Below, in pieces: positions 1-6,658 of a DNA stretch of 9,648 nucleotides (position 1 is the first letter of the stretch; each line of letters starts with the position of its first letter). The notes beneath the pieces were generated by a model, which was not told where the DNA came from, did not search any database, and worked only from the letters and a program-made list of their open reading frames with translations. The DNA comes from Reyranella sp. (GTDB taxonomy: Bacteria; Pseudomonadota; Alphaproteobacteria; Reyranellales; Reyranellaceae). Location: NCBI GenBank assembly GCA_030679805.1, contig JAUXST010000010.1, positions 1-9,648 on the forward strand. The letters are read 5' to 3'. The position numbers and the translations under genes are program-made.

Positions 1-783
1 CAGAAGGAGGCCAACGAGGCGATCCGCCAATCCCTGGTCAACCTCGATTCGGTCGACGCGCCGGCCGGCGAGATGCCGGTGGTGCTGGGCGCCGGCTGGT
101 CGGGCGTGCTGTGGCACGAGGCGGTCGGGCACGGGCTGGAAGGCGACTTCCACCGCAAGAAGACCTCCGTGTTCAGCCACATGATGGGCGAGATGATCGC
201 CTCGCCCGGCGTCACCGTGGTCGACGACGGCACGCTGTCCGACCGACGCGGCTCGCTCACCATCGACGACGAAGGCACGCCGACCCAGCGTAACGTGCTG
301 ATCGAGAACGGCCGCCTGGTCGGGTTGATGCAGGATCGCCAGAACGCCCGTCTGATGGGCGTGAAGCCGACCGGCAACGGCCGCCGCCAGAGCCACGCCC
401 ACGCGCCGATGCCGCGCATGACCAACACCATCATGCTGGGCGGGACCGCGGACCCGAAGGAGATCATCGCCTCGGTGAAGAAGGGCCTCTATGCCGCCAA
501 CTTCGGTGGCGGCCAGGTCGATATCGTCTCCGGCAAGTTCGTGTTCAGCTGCACCGAGGCCTACATCATCGAGAACGGCAAGCTCGGCCGGCCGGTCAAG
601 GGTGCCACCCTGATCGGTGCGGGCTCCGAGGCGCTGACGAAAGTCGGCATGGTCGGCAACGACATGTCGCTCGATCCGGGCATCGGCACCTGCGGCAAGG
701 ACGGCCAGGGCGTGCCAGTCGGCGTCGGCCAGCCGACCTTGCGCATCGATGCGTTGACCGTCGGCGGCACGGCGACCGCCTAG
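1..783 (+). CDS. tldD: Metalloprotease TldD, C-terminal part (5' end outside window)
   Basis: The reading frame is open from base 1 and ends at TAG 781-783, so about 260 C-terminal residues of a protein usually near 470-480 are present. The first ATG in view (73) is internal and not the start. The HExxxH zinc motif (HEAVGH) lies at bases 115-132 and is followed by GLEGDF, the TldD signature. The third expected zinc ligand, the Cys in the C-terminal GTCGKDGQ segment, is at 691-693, followed by the family's VPVGVGQPTLRID tail. TldD acts in the cytoplasm with TldE (PmbA) as a heterodimeric peptidase, known for processing modified peptides such as microcin B17 and for degrading the CcdA antitoxin. 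No tldE is in view. The gene converges on the minus-strand cupin with a 10-base gap and no obvious terminator. All visible key residues are intact. Confidence 0.96.
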   Translation, partial: QKEANEAIRQSLVNLDSVDAPAGEMPVVLGAGWSGVLWHEAVGHGLEGDFHRKKTSVFSHMMGEMIASPGVTVVDDGTLSDRRGSLTIDDEGTPTQRNVLIENGRLVGLMQDRQNARLMGVKPTGNGRRQSHAHAPMPRMTNTIMLGGTADPKEIIASVKKGLYAANFGGGQVDIVSGKFVFSCTEAYIIENGKLGRPVKGATLIGAGSEALTKVGMVGNDMSLDPGIGTCGKDGQGVPVGVGQPTLRIDALTVGGTATA

Positions 784-793
784 AGGCGCGCCG

Positions 794-1216
794 TCAGTCG
801 GCCTTGGTCGGTGCCTTGGCGTAGTCGGCTTCGTTCACCGGCTCGAACCAGCTGGTGGCCCGGCCCTGGTCGTCGGTCTCCGACATGGCAAGATGGCACA
901 TCATCGTGTCCGGCGCCGAGCCGTGCCAGTGGCGCGCGTTGGGCGGAATGACCACCGTGTCGCCCGCCGTGATCTCCTGCACCGGCCCGCCCTCGAGCTG
1001 ATAGCGGCCGACGCCCGACAGGACATAGAGGATCTGGCCGACCGCATGCTGGTGCCAGTTGGTGCGTCCACCCGGCATAAACGTCACACGCGAGGCGCGC
1101 AGCCGCGATGGTTGTTCCGGTGCGTACACCGGATCCGACAGAACGGCGCCGACGAAATTCGCCGCTTCCGCCTTGGCGGTCGGACGGGACGCAGCCCGCA
1201 TGATTCTTGGGCGCAT
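794..1216 (-). CDS. Small Mn-type cupin protein, similar to bacterial hydroxynitrile lyases
   Basis: A 140-residue single-domain cupin. I chose ATG 1216-1214 over an upstream TTG (1252) because a strong GGAGGAG lies five bases before the ATG. The metal site is visible as H55, H57 and Q61 (WHQHAVGQ), with H96 in the HWHG segment. From memory, this H-H-Q-H set matches the manganese site of the cupin hydroxynitrile lyase of Granulicella tundricola with an offset of two residues. Related proteins are usually annotated only as 'cupin domain-containing' or '(R)-mandelonitrile lyase-like', and some sit beside carboxymuconolactone decarboxylase-like genes. No signal peptide is seen, so it is probably cytoplasmic. 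It is the last gene of the minus-strand run, 38 bases after the exported protein. The family and metal site are well supported. The substrate is unknown, and lyase activity is only a possibility. Confidence 0.88.
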   Translation of the reverse strand: MRPRIMRAASRPTAKAEAANFVGAVLSDPVYAPEQPSRLRASRVTFMPGGRTNWHQHAVGQILYVLSGVGRYQLEGGPVQEITAGDTVVIPPNARHWHGSAPDTMMCHLAMSETDDQGRATSWFEPVNEADYAKAPTKAD

Positions 1217-1221
1217 GATGG

Positions 1222-1228
1222 CTCCTCC
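1222..1228 (-). promoter_or_regulatory. Ribosome binding site fixing the cupin start
   Basis: On the minus strand the bases read GGAGGAG, five bases before ATG 1216-1214. This near-perfect Shine-Dalgarno favours the ATG over the TTG at 1252, which would add 12 residues. Confidence 0.8.
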
Positions 1229-1254
1229 CTCTCTCTCGCGTGAACTCACCAAGT

Positions 1255-1803
1255 CTATCGCGTCTCCGCCAGCCGTAGCGACTCCAGAAAGCGGGTCGCA
1301 GCACTCATCGACTTCATGTCACCCTTGGTTGTGACCAGCATCCGGTAGAGCCGGTCCTTCACGATGTAGGTGCGCATCATCACTCTGGAGGCGTTGGTAT
1401 CCTCGATGTCGAGGGCATAGCCGTCCCACCCCTGCAGGGTGGTCGGCTCGTCAAGCACGTACTTGAAGCGGCTGCGCGGGAAGGCCTTCTCGGCCTCGCC
1501 GCGGCCGAGGTCGCGCGCCATCGCCTTGGTGTCGCGACTGGAGAACCAGCCAGGATCGTAGTCGACGTAGTCGAAATCGAACAACTCGTCGTCGCGCTTG
1601 GACTGCCAAGCCACGCGTTCGCCGGCGTGACCCTTCTCCTTCTCCGCGGCCGTGGTCTTGGTGGCCGGCGCCGGCATTTCCAGCCGGAACCTGAGATCGC
1701 TGCCGACGACGGTCTGCCAATCGGCAGGCTGCGCGCCGGCAGGTTGCGCACTCGCCATCGTGGGCACCATCAGGACAGAGAAAACGAGGAGACGACGCTT
1801 CAT
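1255..1803 (-). CDS. Small exported protein of unknown function
   Basis: 182 residues. The start ATG 1803-1801 overlaps the TGA of the upstream VOC gene (1802-1800) as ATGA, which implies translational coupling. The open frame extends further upstream, but only as an antisense-like Arg/Pro-rich stretch. Residues 1-19 form a classic Sec signal peptide: MKRR, then a hydrophobic core ending in MASA, with probable cleavage before Gln20. There is no lipobox Cys, so the product is probably a soluble periplasmic protein of about 160 residues. The mature part begins near WQTVVGSDLRFRLEMP and ends with a strand-rich segment (YIVKDRLYRMLVTT) and a final helix (ATRFLESLRL). That ending resembles small PsbP/DUF1795-like domains, but this is an impression of pattern and not a firm assignment. 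The mature protein has no cysteine and no recognisable catalytic motif. Export is well supported and the function is unknown. Confidence 0.85.
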   Translation of the reverse strand: MKRRLLVFSVLMVPTMASAQPAGAQPADWQTVVGSDLRFRLEMPAPATKTTAAEKEKGHAGERVAWQSKRDDELFDFDYVDYDPGWFSSRDTKAMARDLGRGEAEKAFPRSRFKYVLDEPTTLQGWDGYALDIEDTNASRVMMRTYIVKDRLYRMLVTTKGDMKSMSAATRFLESLRLAETR

Positions 1804-2654
1804 GCCGGCGGCACGAGGTCTTTGCGGCCCGACCAGTCCCAGGCAAGGCCGGTGCGCGAGACGCCGAGCAACAATCCGTGCAGTTCCTTGGGATGGATCC
1901 AGCCGCCGTCGGGATCGGTGACCGGGTCGGCGCCGCGCGGCGTGTAGCGGGCGTTGGCGTCGAGCAGGCGCTGACGCACGTTCGGCCAGTCGTGGACCTC
2001 GACGTAGCACATGTAGAGCGAATCGCCGTGCTTGTGGGCGTAACGGCCCATGGCGTGGACGTTGTCGGTGACCTGGCTCAACTCGATGCGATCGAGCCGA
2101 TTGGGCGGATCGAACAGGGTGAGCGTGCCGATATAGCCGAAGCGTTCGCTGCCGATCTCGCTGAATCGTGACGGATCAAGCCCGAACAGCCCGGCATAGA
2201 CCGCGGCTGCGCGCCGCCAGTCGCTGATCAGCGTGTTGGTCGTCTCGTAGAGAAAGGATACCGGGCCGACACGCGGCCTGTAGGTGCTCTCCGAAATGAC
2301 GATCGGCAAGCCGAAGGTGGCATCCGAAGCGAGGTAGAGCTGTTCGGCGTCGCGATCATAGGCGATGCCGAGCCCCTCCCAGCGCCTCACCATGCTGTCG
2401 AGGTCGGCGGTGCAGTAGCCCGCCGTCATCAGCCCTTCGCCGCGCTTGGCAAGAAAATCCTGCGTAAGACCCGCGCCGTCGGGCTCGCAGAGCTCGAACT
2501 CGCTCTCGCCGACGGCAAGGATCGTACGCTTGGCCCCGAGATGGCGGCTATGGTCTCGGCGCGCCACTTCGCAGCCCAGCAGCTGGCCGAAACGCGGCGC
2601 CGCCTTGGCGGCATCGTGAACGGCAATCTGGACGCGATCGCAACGGTCGAGCAT
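1800..2654 (-). CDS. Two-domain VOC (glyoxalase/bleomycin resistance fold) protein
   Basis: 284 residues starting at ATG 2654-2652, preceded on the minus strand by GAGGTAGG seven bases before the start. The N-terminal half (about residues 5-120) begins with RVQIAVHDAAKAAPRFGQLLG, the usual first strand and helix of a VOC module, and contains GESEFELCEP in place of the common strand with the metal-binding Glu. The second module (about 130-255) begins SFLYETTNTL, continues with a DWRRAAAVYAGLFGLD helix, and contains RIELSQV and a late LYMCYVEVHD strand. The His that normally opens the first module's metal site appears replaced by Arg7, so metal binding there is doubtful. VOC proteins include glyoxalase I, dioxygenases, epimerases and resistance proteins, and the sequence does not tell me which applies. 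It follows gshA by 14 bases, so a glutathione-linked substrate is a fair guess. It overlaps the exported protein gene by ATGA. Confidence 0.87.
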   Translation of the reverse strand: MLDRCDRVQIAVHDAAKAAPRFGQLLGCEVARRDHSRHLGAKRTILAVGESEFELCEPDGAGLTQDFLAKRGEGLMTAGYCTADLDSMVRRWEGLGIAYDRDAEQLYLASDATFGLPIVISESTYRPRVGPVSFLYETTNTLISDWRRAAAVYAGLFGLDPSRFSEIGSERFGYIGTLTLFDPPNRLDRIELSQVTDNVHAMGRYAHKHGDSLYMCYVEVHDWPNVRQRLLDANARYTPRGADPVTDPDGGWIHPKELHGLLLGVSRTGLAWDWSGRKDLVPPA

Positions 2655-2661
2655 GGACCGA

Positions 2662-2669
2662 GCCTACCT
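2662..2669 (-). promoter_or_regulatory. Ribosome binding site of the VOC gene, touching the gshA stop
   Basis: On the minus strand the gshA stop runs directly into a Shine-Dalgarno-like stretch (TGAGGTAGG), with ATG seven bases further on. The shared bases suggest that ribosomes finishing gshA help to start the VOC gene. Confidence 0.5.
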
Positions 2670-4033
2670 CAGTAGGAATAGTCGCGAAACAGCGGCGCGA
2701 AGGAGCCCTGCCACTCGCCCTGCCATTTCGCGAGCAGCTCGTCGGCCGGCGCCAATCCGCTGTCGACCGTGCGGTCGAGCGGAAACAGATGGACACTCTC
2801 GTCATTGCCGCGCTCGTCGAGACATCGCCGTGCCCTCAGCCCGGCATGAGCAAGCGCCACGACCTCGCGCGCCAGTTCGTTTAGCGGCCGGCCACGGAAC
2901 ACGGTGGACAGCCCCGTCTTGGGCGTCTCGGCGCGGAGGAAATCGTGATCCTGGGCGGTCCAGTCCTTCACCAGGTCCCAGGCGCCATCGAGCGCACCCT
3001 GGTCGTAAAGCAGGCCGACCCACAGGGCCGGCAGGGCGTTCAGCGCCGCCCACGGACCGGAATCGGCGCCACGCATTTCGAGGTAGCGTTTTAGCCGGAC
3101 CTCGGGGAAGGCGGTGGTGACGTGATCGCCCCAGTCGTTCAGGGTCGGCAGCTCGCCCGGCCGTGCCGGCAGCTTGCCCTTCAAGAAATCGCGAAAGTTC
3201 TGGCCGGAGGCGTCGATGTACTTTCCGTCGCGATAGACGAAGTACATCGGCACATCGAGCATGTAGTCGACGTAGCGTTCGAAGCCGAAGCCCTGCTCGA
3301 ACACGAACGGCAGCACGCCGCAACGGTCGGGATCGGTATCCGTCCAGATGTGGCTGCGGTAGCTCTTGAAGCCCACTGCCTTGCCCTCGACGAAGGGCGA
3401 ATTGGCGAACAGCGCCGTCGCCACCGGCTGCAGCGCCAGCGACACCCGGAACTTCTTCACCATGTCGGCTTCCGACTCGAAGTCGAGGTTGGTCTGGACG
3501 GTACAGGTGCGCAGCATCATGTCGAGGCCGAGCTTGCCCTTCTTGGGCATGTACTCGCGCATGATCTTGTAGCGCCCCTTGGGCATCCAGTGCATGTCCT
3601 CGCGCTTCCATTGCGGCGCGAAGCCGAGGCCGATAAAGCCCGCGCCGATCTCGCCCGCGACCTCGCCAACCTCGCGCAGATGCTGGGAATTCTCGGCCGC
3701 CGTCTCGTGCAGCGTCTCGAGCGGCGCACCCGAGAGTTCGAACTGGCCGCCCGGCTCGAGCGTGATGCTGGCCTTGTCGCGCAACAGCGCGATCGGGTTG
3801 TTGCCCTCGATAACCGGCTCCCACCCGAAGCGGGTCAGGCCTTCGAGCAGGGCGCGGATACCGTCCGGCCCTTCATAGGCGAGCGGCTTGAGCGTTGCCT
3901 TGTGGTAGCCGAACTTCTCGTGCTCGGTGCCCATGCGCCATGCGGCGCGAGGCTTGTTGCCGGCGACGAAATATTCGATCAGCTGCCGCCGATTCTCAAT
4001 CGGCGCGCCGCCGCCCGACGGTGGTGCGGACAT
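2669..4033 (-). CDS. gshA: Glutamate-cysteine ligase, plant/alphaproteobacterial type
   Basis: 454 residues, the usual length for this class. The enzyme joins L-glutamate and L-cysteine with ATP, the first and rate-limiting step of glutathione synthesis in the cytoplasm. The start is ATG 4033-4031 (MSAPPSGGG). An upstream in-frame ATG at 4099 would add an Arg/Pro-rich leader unlike the family. Residues 34-43 (MGTEHEKFGY) are the conserved N-terminal active-site segment of the GCS2-type ligase domain. SITLEPGGQFELSGAP is the nucleotide and glutamate-site strand of the same family. MLRTCTVQTNLDF and the later LEMRGADSGPW segment are also characteristic. The C-terminus ends FRDYSY before TGA. 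It lies 142 bases after rsmE on the same strand and 14 bases before the VOC gene. I recall the rsmE-gshA order as common in Alphaproteobacteria. No frameshift or missing core motif is apparent. Confidence 0.96.
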   Translation of the reverse strand: MSAPPSGGGAPIENRRQLIEYFVAGNKPRAAWRMGTEHEKFGYHKATLKPLAYEGPDGIRALLEGLTRFGWEPVIEGNNPIALLRDKASITLEPGGQFELSGAPLETLHETAAENSQHLREVGEVAGEIGAGFIGLGFAPQWKREDMHWMPKGRYKIMREYMPKKGKLGLDMMLRTCTVQTNLDFESEADMVKKFRVSLALQPVATALFANSPFVEGKAVGFKSYRSHIWTDTDPDRCGVLPFVFEQGFGFERYVDYMLDVPMYFVYRDGKYIDASGQNFRDFLKGKLPARPGELPTLNDWGDHVTTAFPEVRLKRYLEMRGADSGPWAALNALPALWVGLLYDQGALDGAWDLVKDWTAQDHDFLRAETPKTGLSTVFRGRPLNELAREVVALAHAGLRARRCLDERGNDESVHLFPLDRTVDSGLAPADELLAKWQGEWQGSFAPLFRDYSY

Positions 4034-4175
4034 ACGTTGTCGACTCCCTGGTCGCCCGCGGCCTTCTGGGGGCCGGGAGCGGCGCGGCCGCATGAGCATT
4101 TCTCACGCGAGCACGCGTCTGGTTCATGATGTTCAAGTTCCCGTCTCCCATGCCGACGGGGGCGAGCGCAAGCGG

Positions 4176-4964
4176 TCAGACGGTAACCTTAGATGTGCGA
4201 TAATCTGTATGTAGACACGGCGTCGGCTGCCGCCAGTCGCCGACCAGCGCCTGCCAGCAGGCGAGCGCCGCCAAGGCCGCAGTATCGGCCCTTAAGATGC
4301 GCGGGCCCAGCCCCACTGCCATTACATCCTTTATGCGACGAAGTGCGGTGAGTTCCTCCGCCGCGAAGCCACCTTCGGGTCCGATCGCGATCGCCCACGG
4401 TCCTGCGCGGGCCGCGGCATCGAGCCCGCCGAGTGCCTCGGCGATCGGCAGGCCGCCGCCTGTTTCGTCGCACATCAGGAGGCGCCTGCCCTCCGGCCAG
4501 GCGGCAAGCAGCCGTGCAAGATCGACTGGTTCACGGACCTCGGGGACAGAGAGCCGTTCGGTCTGCTCGGCGGCCTCGACAGCATTGGTGCGCAGTCGCT
4601 CGACGTTCACCCGCTCGACGGCGGTGTGGCGAGTGAGCACCGGCTGCAGCACTGAGGCGCCGAGTTCGGTCGCCTTCTCGGCGATGTAGTCGATGCGCGC
4701 GCGCTTGACCGGTGCGAAGCAGAGCCACACGTCGGGCTCCACCGCTTGGGCGCGTGTTTGCTCACTTACCTCAGCCACCGCCGACTTCTTGCCGCGGCCG
4801 GCCAGCGCCGCCTGCCATTCGCCGTCGCGGCCGTTGAACAGCCGCAGCGGCGATCCGTCGGGTCGCCGCATGACGTGGCGCAGATAGTGAACCTGCGCCT
4901 CGCCGAGCGGCACCTCGATCCCGGCCACGAGGTCGGCTTCGACGAAGAGACGCGATACGCTCAT
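4176..4964 (-). CDS. rsmE: 16S rRNA (uracil-1498-N3)-methyltransferase RsmE
   Basis: 262 residues. RsmE methylates N3 of U1498 in 16S rRNA of the assembled 30S subunit using S-adenosylmethionine. The N-terminal RNA-binding PUA-like part (about residues 1-75) includes HYLRHVMRRPDG, and the C-terminal part is a SPOUT knot. The knot motifs are clear: AIGPEGGF near residues 191-198 and LGPRILRADTA near 219-229, the family's SAM-binding loops, the latter usually LGxRILRxETA. KATELGASVLQPVLTRHT is also typical. I place the start at ATG 4964-4962 (MSVSRLF). The frame continues upstream to 5036, but that would add 24 residues overlapping ubiA on the opposite strand. The gene is divergent from ubiA, with only 34 bases between the chosen starts, so the two promoters must overlap coding sequence or each other. 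Confidence 0.95.
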   Translation of the reverse strand: MSVSRLFVEADLVAGIEVPLGEAQVHYLRHVMRRPDGSPLRLFNGRDGEWQAALAGRGKKSAVAEVSEQTRAQAVEPDVWLCFAPVKRARIDYIAEKATELGASVLQPVLTRHTAVERVNVERLRTNAVEAAEQTERLSVPEVREPVDLARLLAAWPEGRRLLMCDETGGGLPIAEALGGLDAAARAGPWAIAIGPEGGFAAEELTALRRIKDVMAVGLGPRILRADTAALAALACWQALVGDWRQPTPCLHTDYRTSKVTV

Positions 4965-4998
4965 GGAGTTCCCAGCTTCATGGCTGCATGATGCCGCC

Positions 4999-5928
4999 AT
5001 GACCGCCGACGGAACAACCGGCTTTACCGATATCAACCGCCAGCACTGGTCACTGCGCTACCTGCCGCCGTGGGCCCGGCCCTACGGCCGGTTGTCGCGC
5101 TGGGACCGGCCGATCGGCACCTGGCTGCTGCTGTTTCCCTGCTGGTGGTCGCTCACCCTGGGCTTGGCGCCGCAATGGGGCCGCCTGATCGGCTGGATGG
5201 CGCTGTTTGCGCTCGGTGCCTTGGCCATGCGCGGCGGCGGCTGCACCTGGAACGACATCGTCGACCGCAAGATCGATGCCCAGGTCGAACGCACGCGCGG
5301 CCGGCCGCTGCCGTCGGGCGAGGTGAAGCTCCGCAATGCGCTGATCTGGACGGCGCTGCAGTCTCTGGTGGGCGCCGCCATTCTCTTCAAGCTGAACAAG
5401 TTCGCGGGCGGCGTGGCGCTGGCCTCCCTGATCCTGGTCGCGATCTACCCGACGATGAAGCGTCTCACCTCCTGGCCACAGGTCGTGCTCGGCCTCGCCT
5501 TCAATTGGGGCGCGCTGGTGGGCTTCGCCGCCGTGACCGGCGAGCTGTCGTGGGCCACGGTTGCGCTCTATGCCGGCGGCGTCGCCTGGACGATGATCTA
5601 CGACACCATCTACGCCATGCAGGACCAGCGCGACGATGCCGTCATCGGCGTCCGCTCGACGGCGCGACGCTTTGCCGCCGCTCCCCGGCGCTGGCTGTCG
5701 CTGTTCGCAGCGCTGGCCTTGGGCGCCTGGGCGCTGGCCGGCCATCTCGCCGCGCTGGGTCCTCTCTATTTCGCGATCCTGGCCGCCGTTGGCCTGCACT
5801 TCGTCTGGCAGATTGCCTTCCTGCGCCAGAACGATCCGGCCGACTGCCATTTCAAGTTCAAGGCCAATGCCCTGGTCGGCTGGCTGCTGCTGGCGGCGAT
5901 TGCCGCCGGCCACCTGGCCTTGCGCTGA
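4999..5928 (+). CDS. ubiA: 4-hydroxybenzoate polyprenyltransferase UbiA
   Basis: 309 residues, a normal length for this integral membrane enzyme. It transfers a polyprenyl chain to 4-hydroxybenzoate, the first membrane step of ubiquinone synthesis. The first Asp-rich motif is NDIVDRKID (residues 85-93) followed by RTRGRPLPSG. The second is YDTIYAMQDQRDD (201-213). Both bind the Mg-diphosphate of the prenyl donor. Between and after them are about eight to nine hydrophobic helices. WDRPIGTWLLLFPCWWSL (35-52) is the usual first helix of UbiA. I chose ATG 4999 (MTADGTT). An in-frame ATG at 4963 would add 12 residues and collide with the rsmE start codon, and neither has a strong Shine-Dalgarno. 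The stop overlaps the next gene's ATG by one base (TGATG). The UbiA assignment is firm, and 4-hydroxybenzoate as acceptor follows from motif similarity. Confidence 0.95.
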   Translation: MTADGTTGFTDINRQHWSLRYLPPWARPYGRLSRWDRPIGTWLLLFPCWWSLTLGLAPQWGRLIGWMALFALGALAMRGGGCTWNDIVDRKIDAQVERTRGRPLPSGEVKLRNALIWTALQSLVGAAILFKLNKFAGGVALASLILVAIYPTMKRLTSWPQVVLGLAFNWGALVGFAAVTGELSWATVALYAGGVAWTMIYDTIYAMQDQRDDAVIGVRSTARRFAAAPRRWLSLFAALALGAWALAGHLAALGPLYFAILAAVGLHFVWQIAFLRQNDPADCHFKFKANALVGWLLLAAIAAGHLALR

Positions 5929-6599
5929 TGGCGCGCCTGCCGGTCGATCCCGAAGGCTTCATCCGCAACAATACCGCCCTCGAGGTGCCGGTCATGGTGC
6001 CGGAGTTCAAGCTGTGGCTCGCCACCGAATACGTGCCGATCTGGCAGGCGACCGAATCGTGGCTGGAGGAGCAGAACGTCGATCCGCCCTATTGGGCCTT
6101 CTGCTGGCCGGGCGGTCAGGCAATCGCGCGCTACCTGCTCGACAATCCCGAACTGGTGCGCGGCAAGCGCGTGATCGACTTCGCCGCCGGTTCCGGCGTT
6201 TCCTCGATGGCCGCGGCCCGCGCCGGAGCGGCGTCGGTGACCGCCAACGACATCGATGCGCTGTCGTTGGTGGCAGCACGCCTCAACGGCGAGGCCAATG
6301 GCCTTTCCTTCGAGGTCAGCGCGGAAGACTGGCTGGCCGCCGCCGCGGGCAACCCCGATGCCGACGTGGTGATTGCGGGCGATGTCTGTTACGAGCGCGA
6401 CATGTCGGTGCGTGCGCTGGCCTGGCTGCGCGGCCACGCGCGGCGGGGACGGCTGGTGCTGCTGGGCGACCCCGGCCGCAACTACTTCAGCGCCCAGGGC
6501 CTCGAAGAACGGGCCCGCTACGACATCCCAACCTCCCTGCAGCTCGAGAACCGGGGCATGCGCGAGACGGTTGTCTGGCGCGTCCTGCCTCATCCCTAG
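5928..6599 (+). CDS. METTL20-like protein lysine methyltransferase (probable ETF-beta methyltransferase)
   Basis: 223 residues. The ATG at 5928-5930 shares its A with the ubiA stop, so translation is probably coupled. It is a class I SAM-dependent methyltransferase with motif I DFAAGSG at residues 84-90, the acidic loop NDID after the second strand, and GDVCYE at 151-156. The segment PPYWAFCWPGGQAIARYLLDNP (53-74), containing WPGG at 60-63, closely resembles the stretch before motif I in human ETFBKMT (METTL20) and bacterial homologues. From established work, the Agrobacterium homologue methylates lysines of ETF beta subunit and also ribosomal protein L7/L12. A similar role in the cytoplasm is likely here but is inferred. 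Such genes are often annotated only as 'methyltransferase' or 'PrmA-like'. The position after ubiA links two proteins that touch the ETF-to-ubiquinone electron route. Confidence 0.85.
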   Translation: MARLPVDPEGFIRNNTALEVPVMVPEFKLWLATEYVPIWQATESWLEEQNVDPPYWAFCWPGGQAIARYLLDNPELVRGKRVIDFAAGSGVSSMAAARAGAASVTANDIDALSLVAARLNGEANGLSFEVSAEDWLAAAAGNPDADVVIAGDVCYERDMSVRALAWLRGHARRGRLVLLGDPGRNYFSAQGLEERARYDIPTSLQLENRGMRETVVWRVLPHP

Positions 6600-6658
6600 G
6601 CAGCGTTAAGAATTCCTTCACTGTTCTTTCACACAGGATTGGGCTACACGGCCGCGAC

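Noticed and set aside
3122..4129. Plus-strand 335-codon open frame antisense to gshA
   Set aside because: It mirrors gshA codons and is rich in His, Leu, Arg and Val as expected of an antisense frame. No domain is recognisable, and gshA is certain.
4140..4160. Hairpin CCCGTC/GACGGG after rsmE as a terminator
   Set aside because: It has only six pairs with a nine-base loop and no T-run on the minus strand.
5070..5927. Plus-strand open frame running through ubiA into the methyltransferase as one long fusion
   Set aside because: The part before 5928 is the shifted frame of ubiA, with Arg/Gly/Pro-rich noise. The real gene begins at the ATG overlapping the ubiA stop.
5636..6658. N-terminal extension of the cysteine-rich protein by about 340 residues
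   Set aside because: This stretch is out of frame with two well-supported genes and has low-complexity Arg-rich content. Family-like sequence begins only after ATG 6659.
6601..6658. Promoter before the cysteine-rich protein in a slightly AT-richer gap
   Set aside because: TTCACT and GGCTAC are poor matches to -35 and -10 boxes and have the wrong spacing (19 bases).
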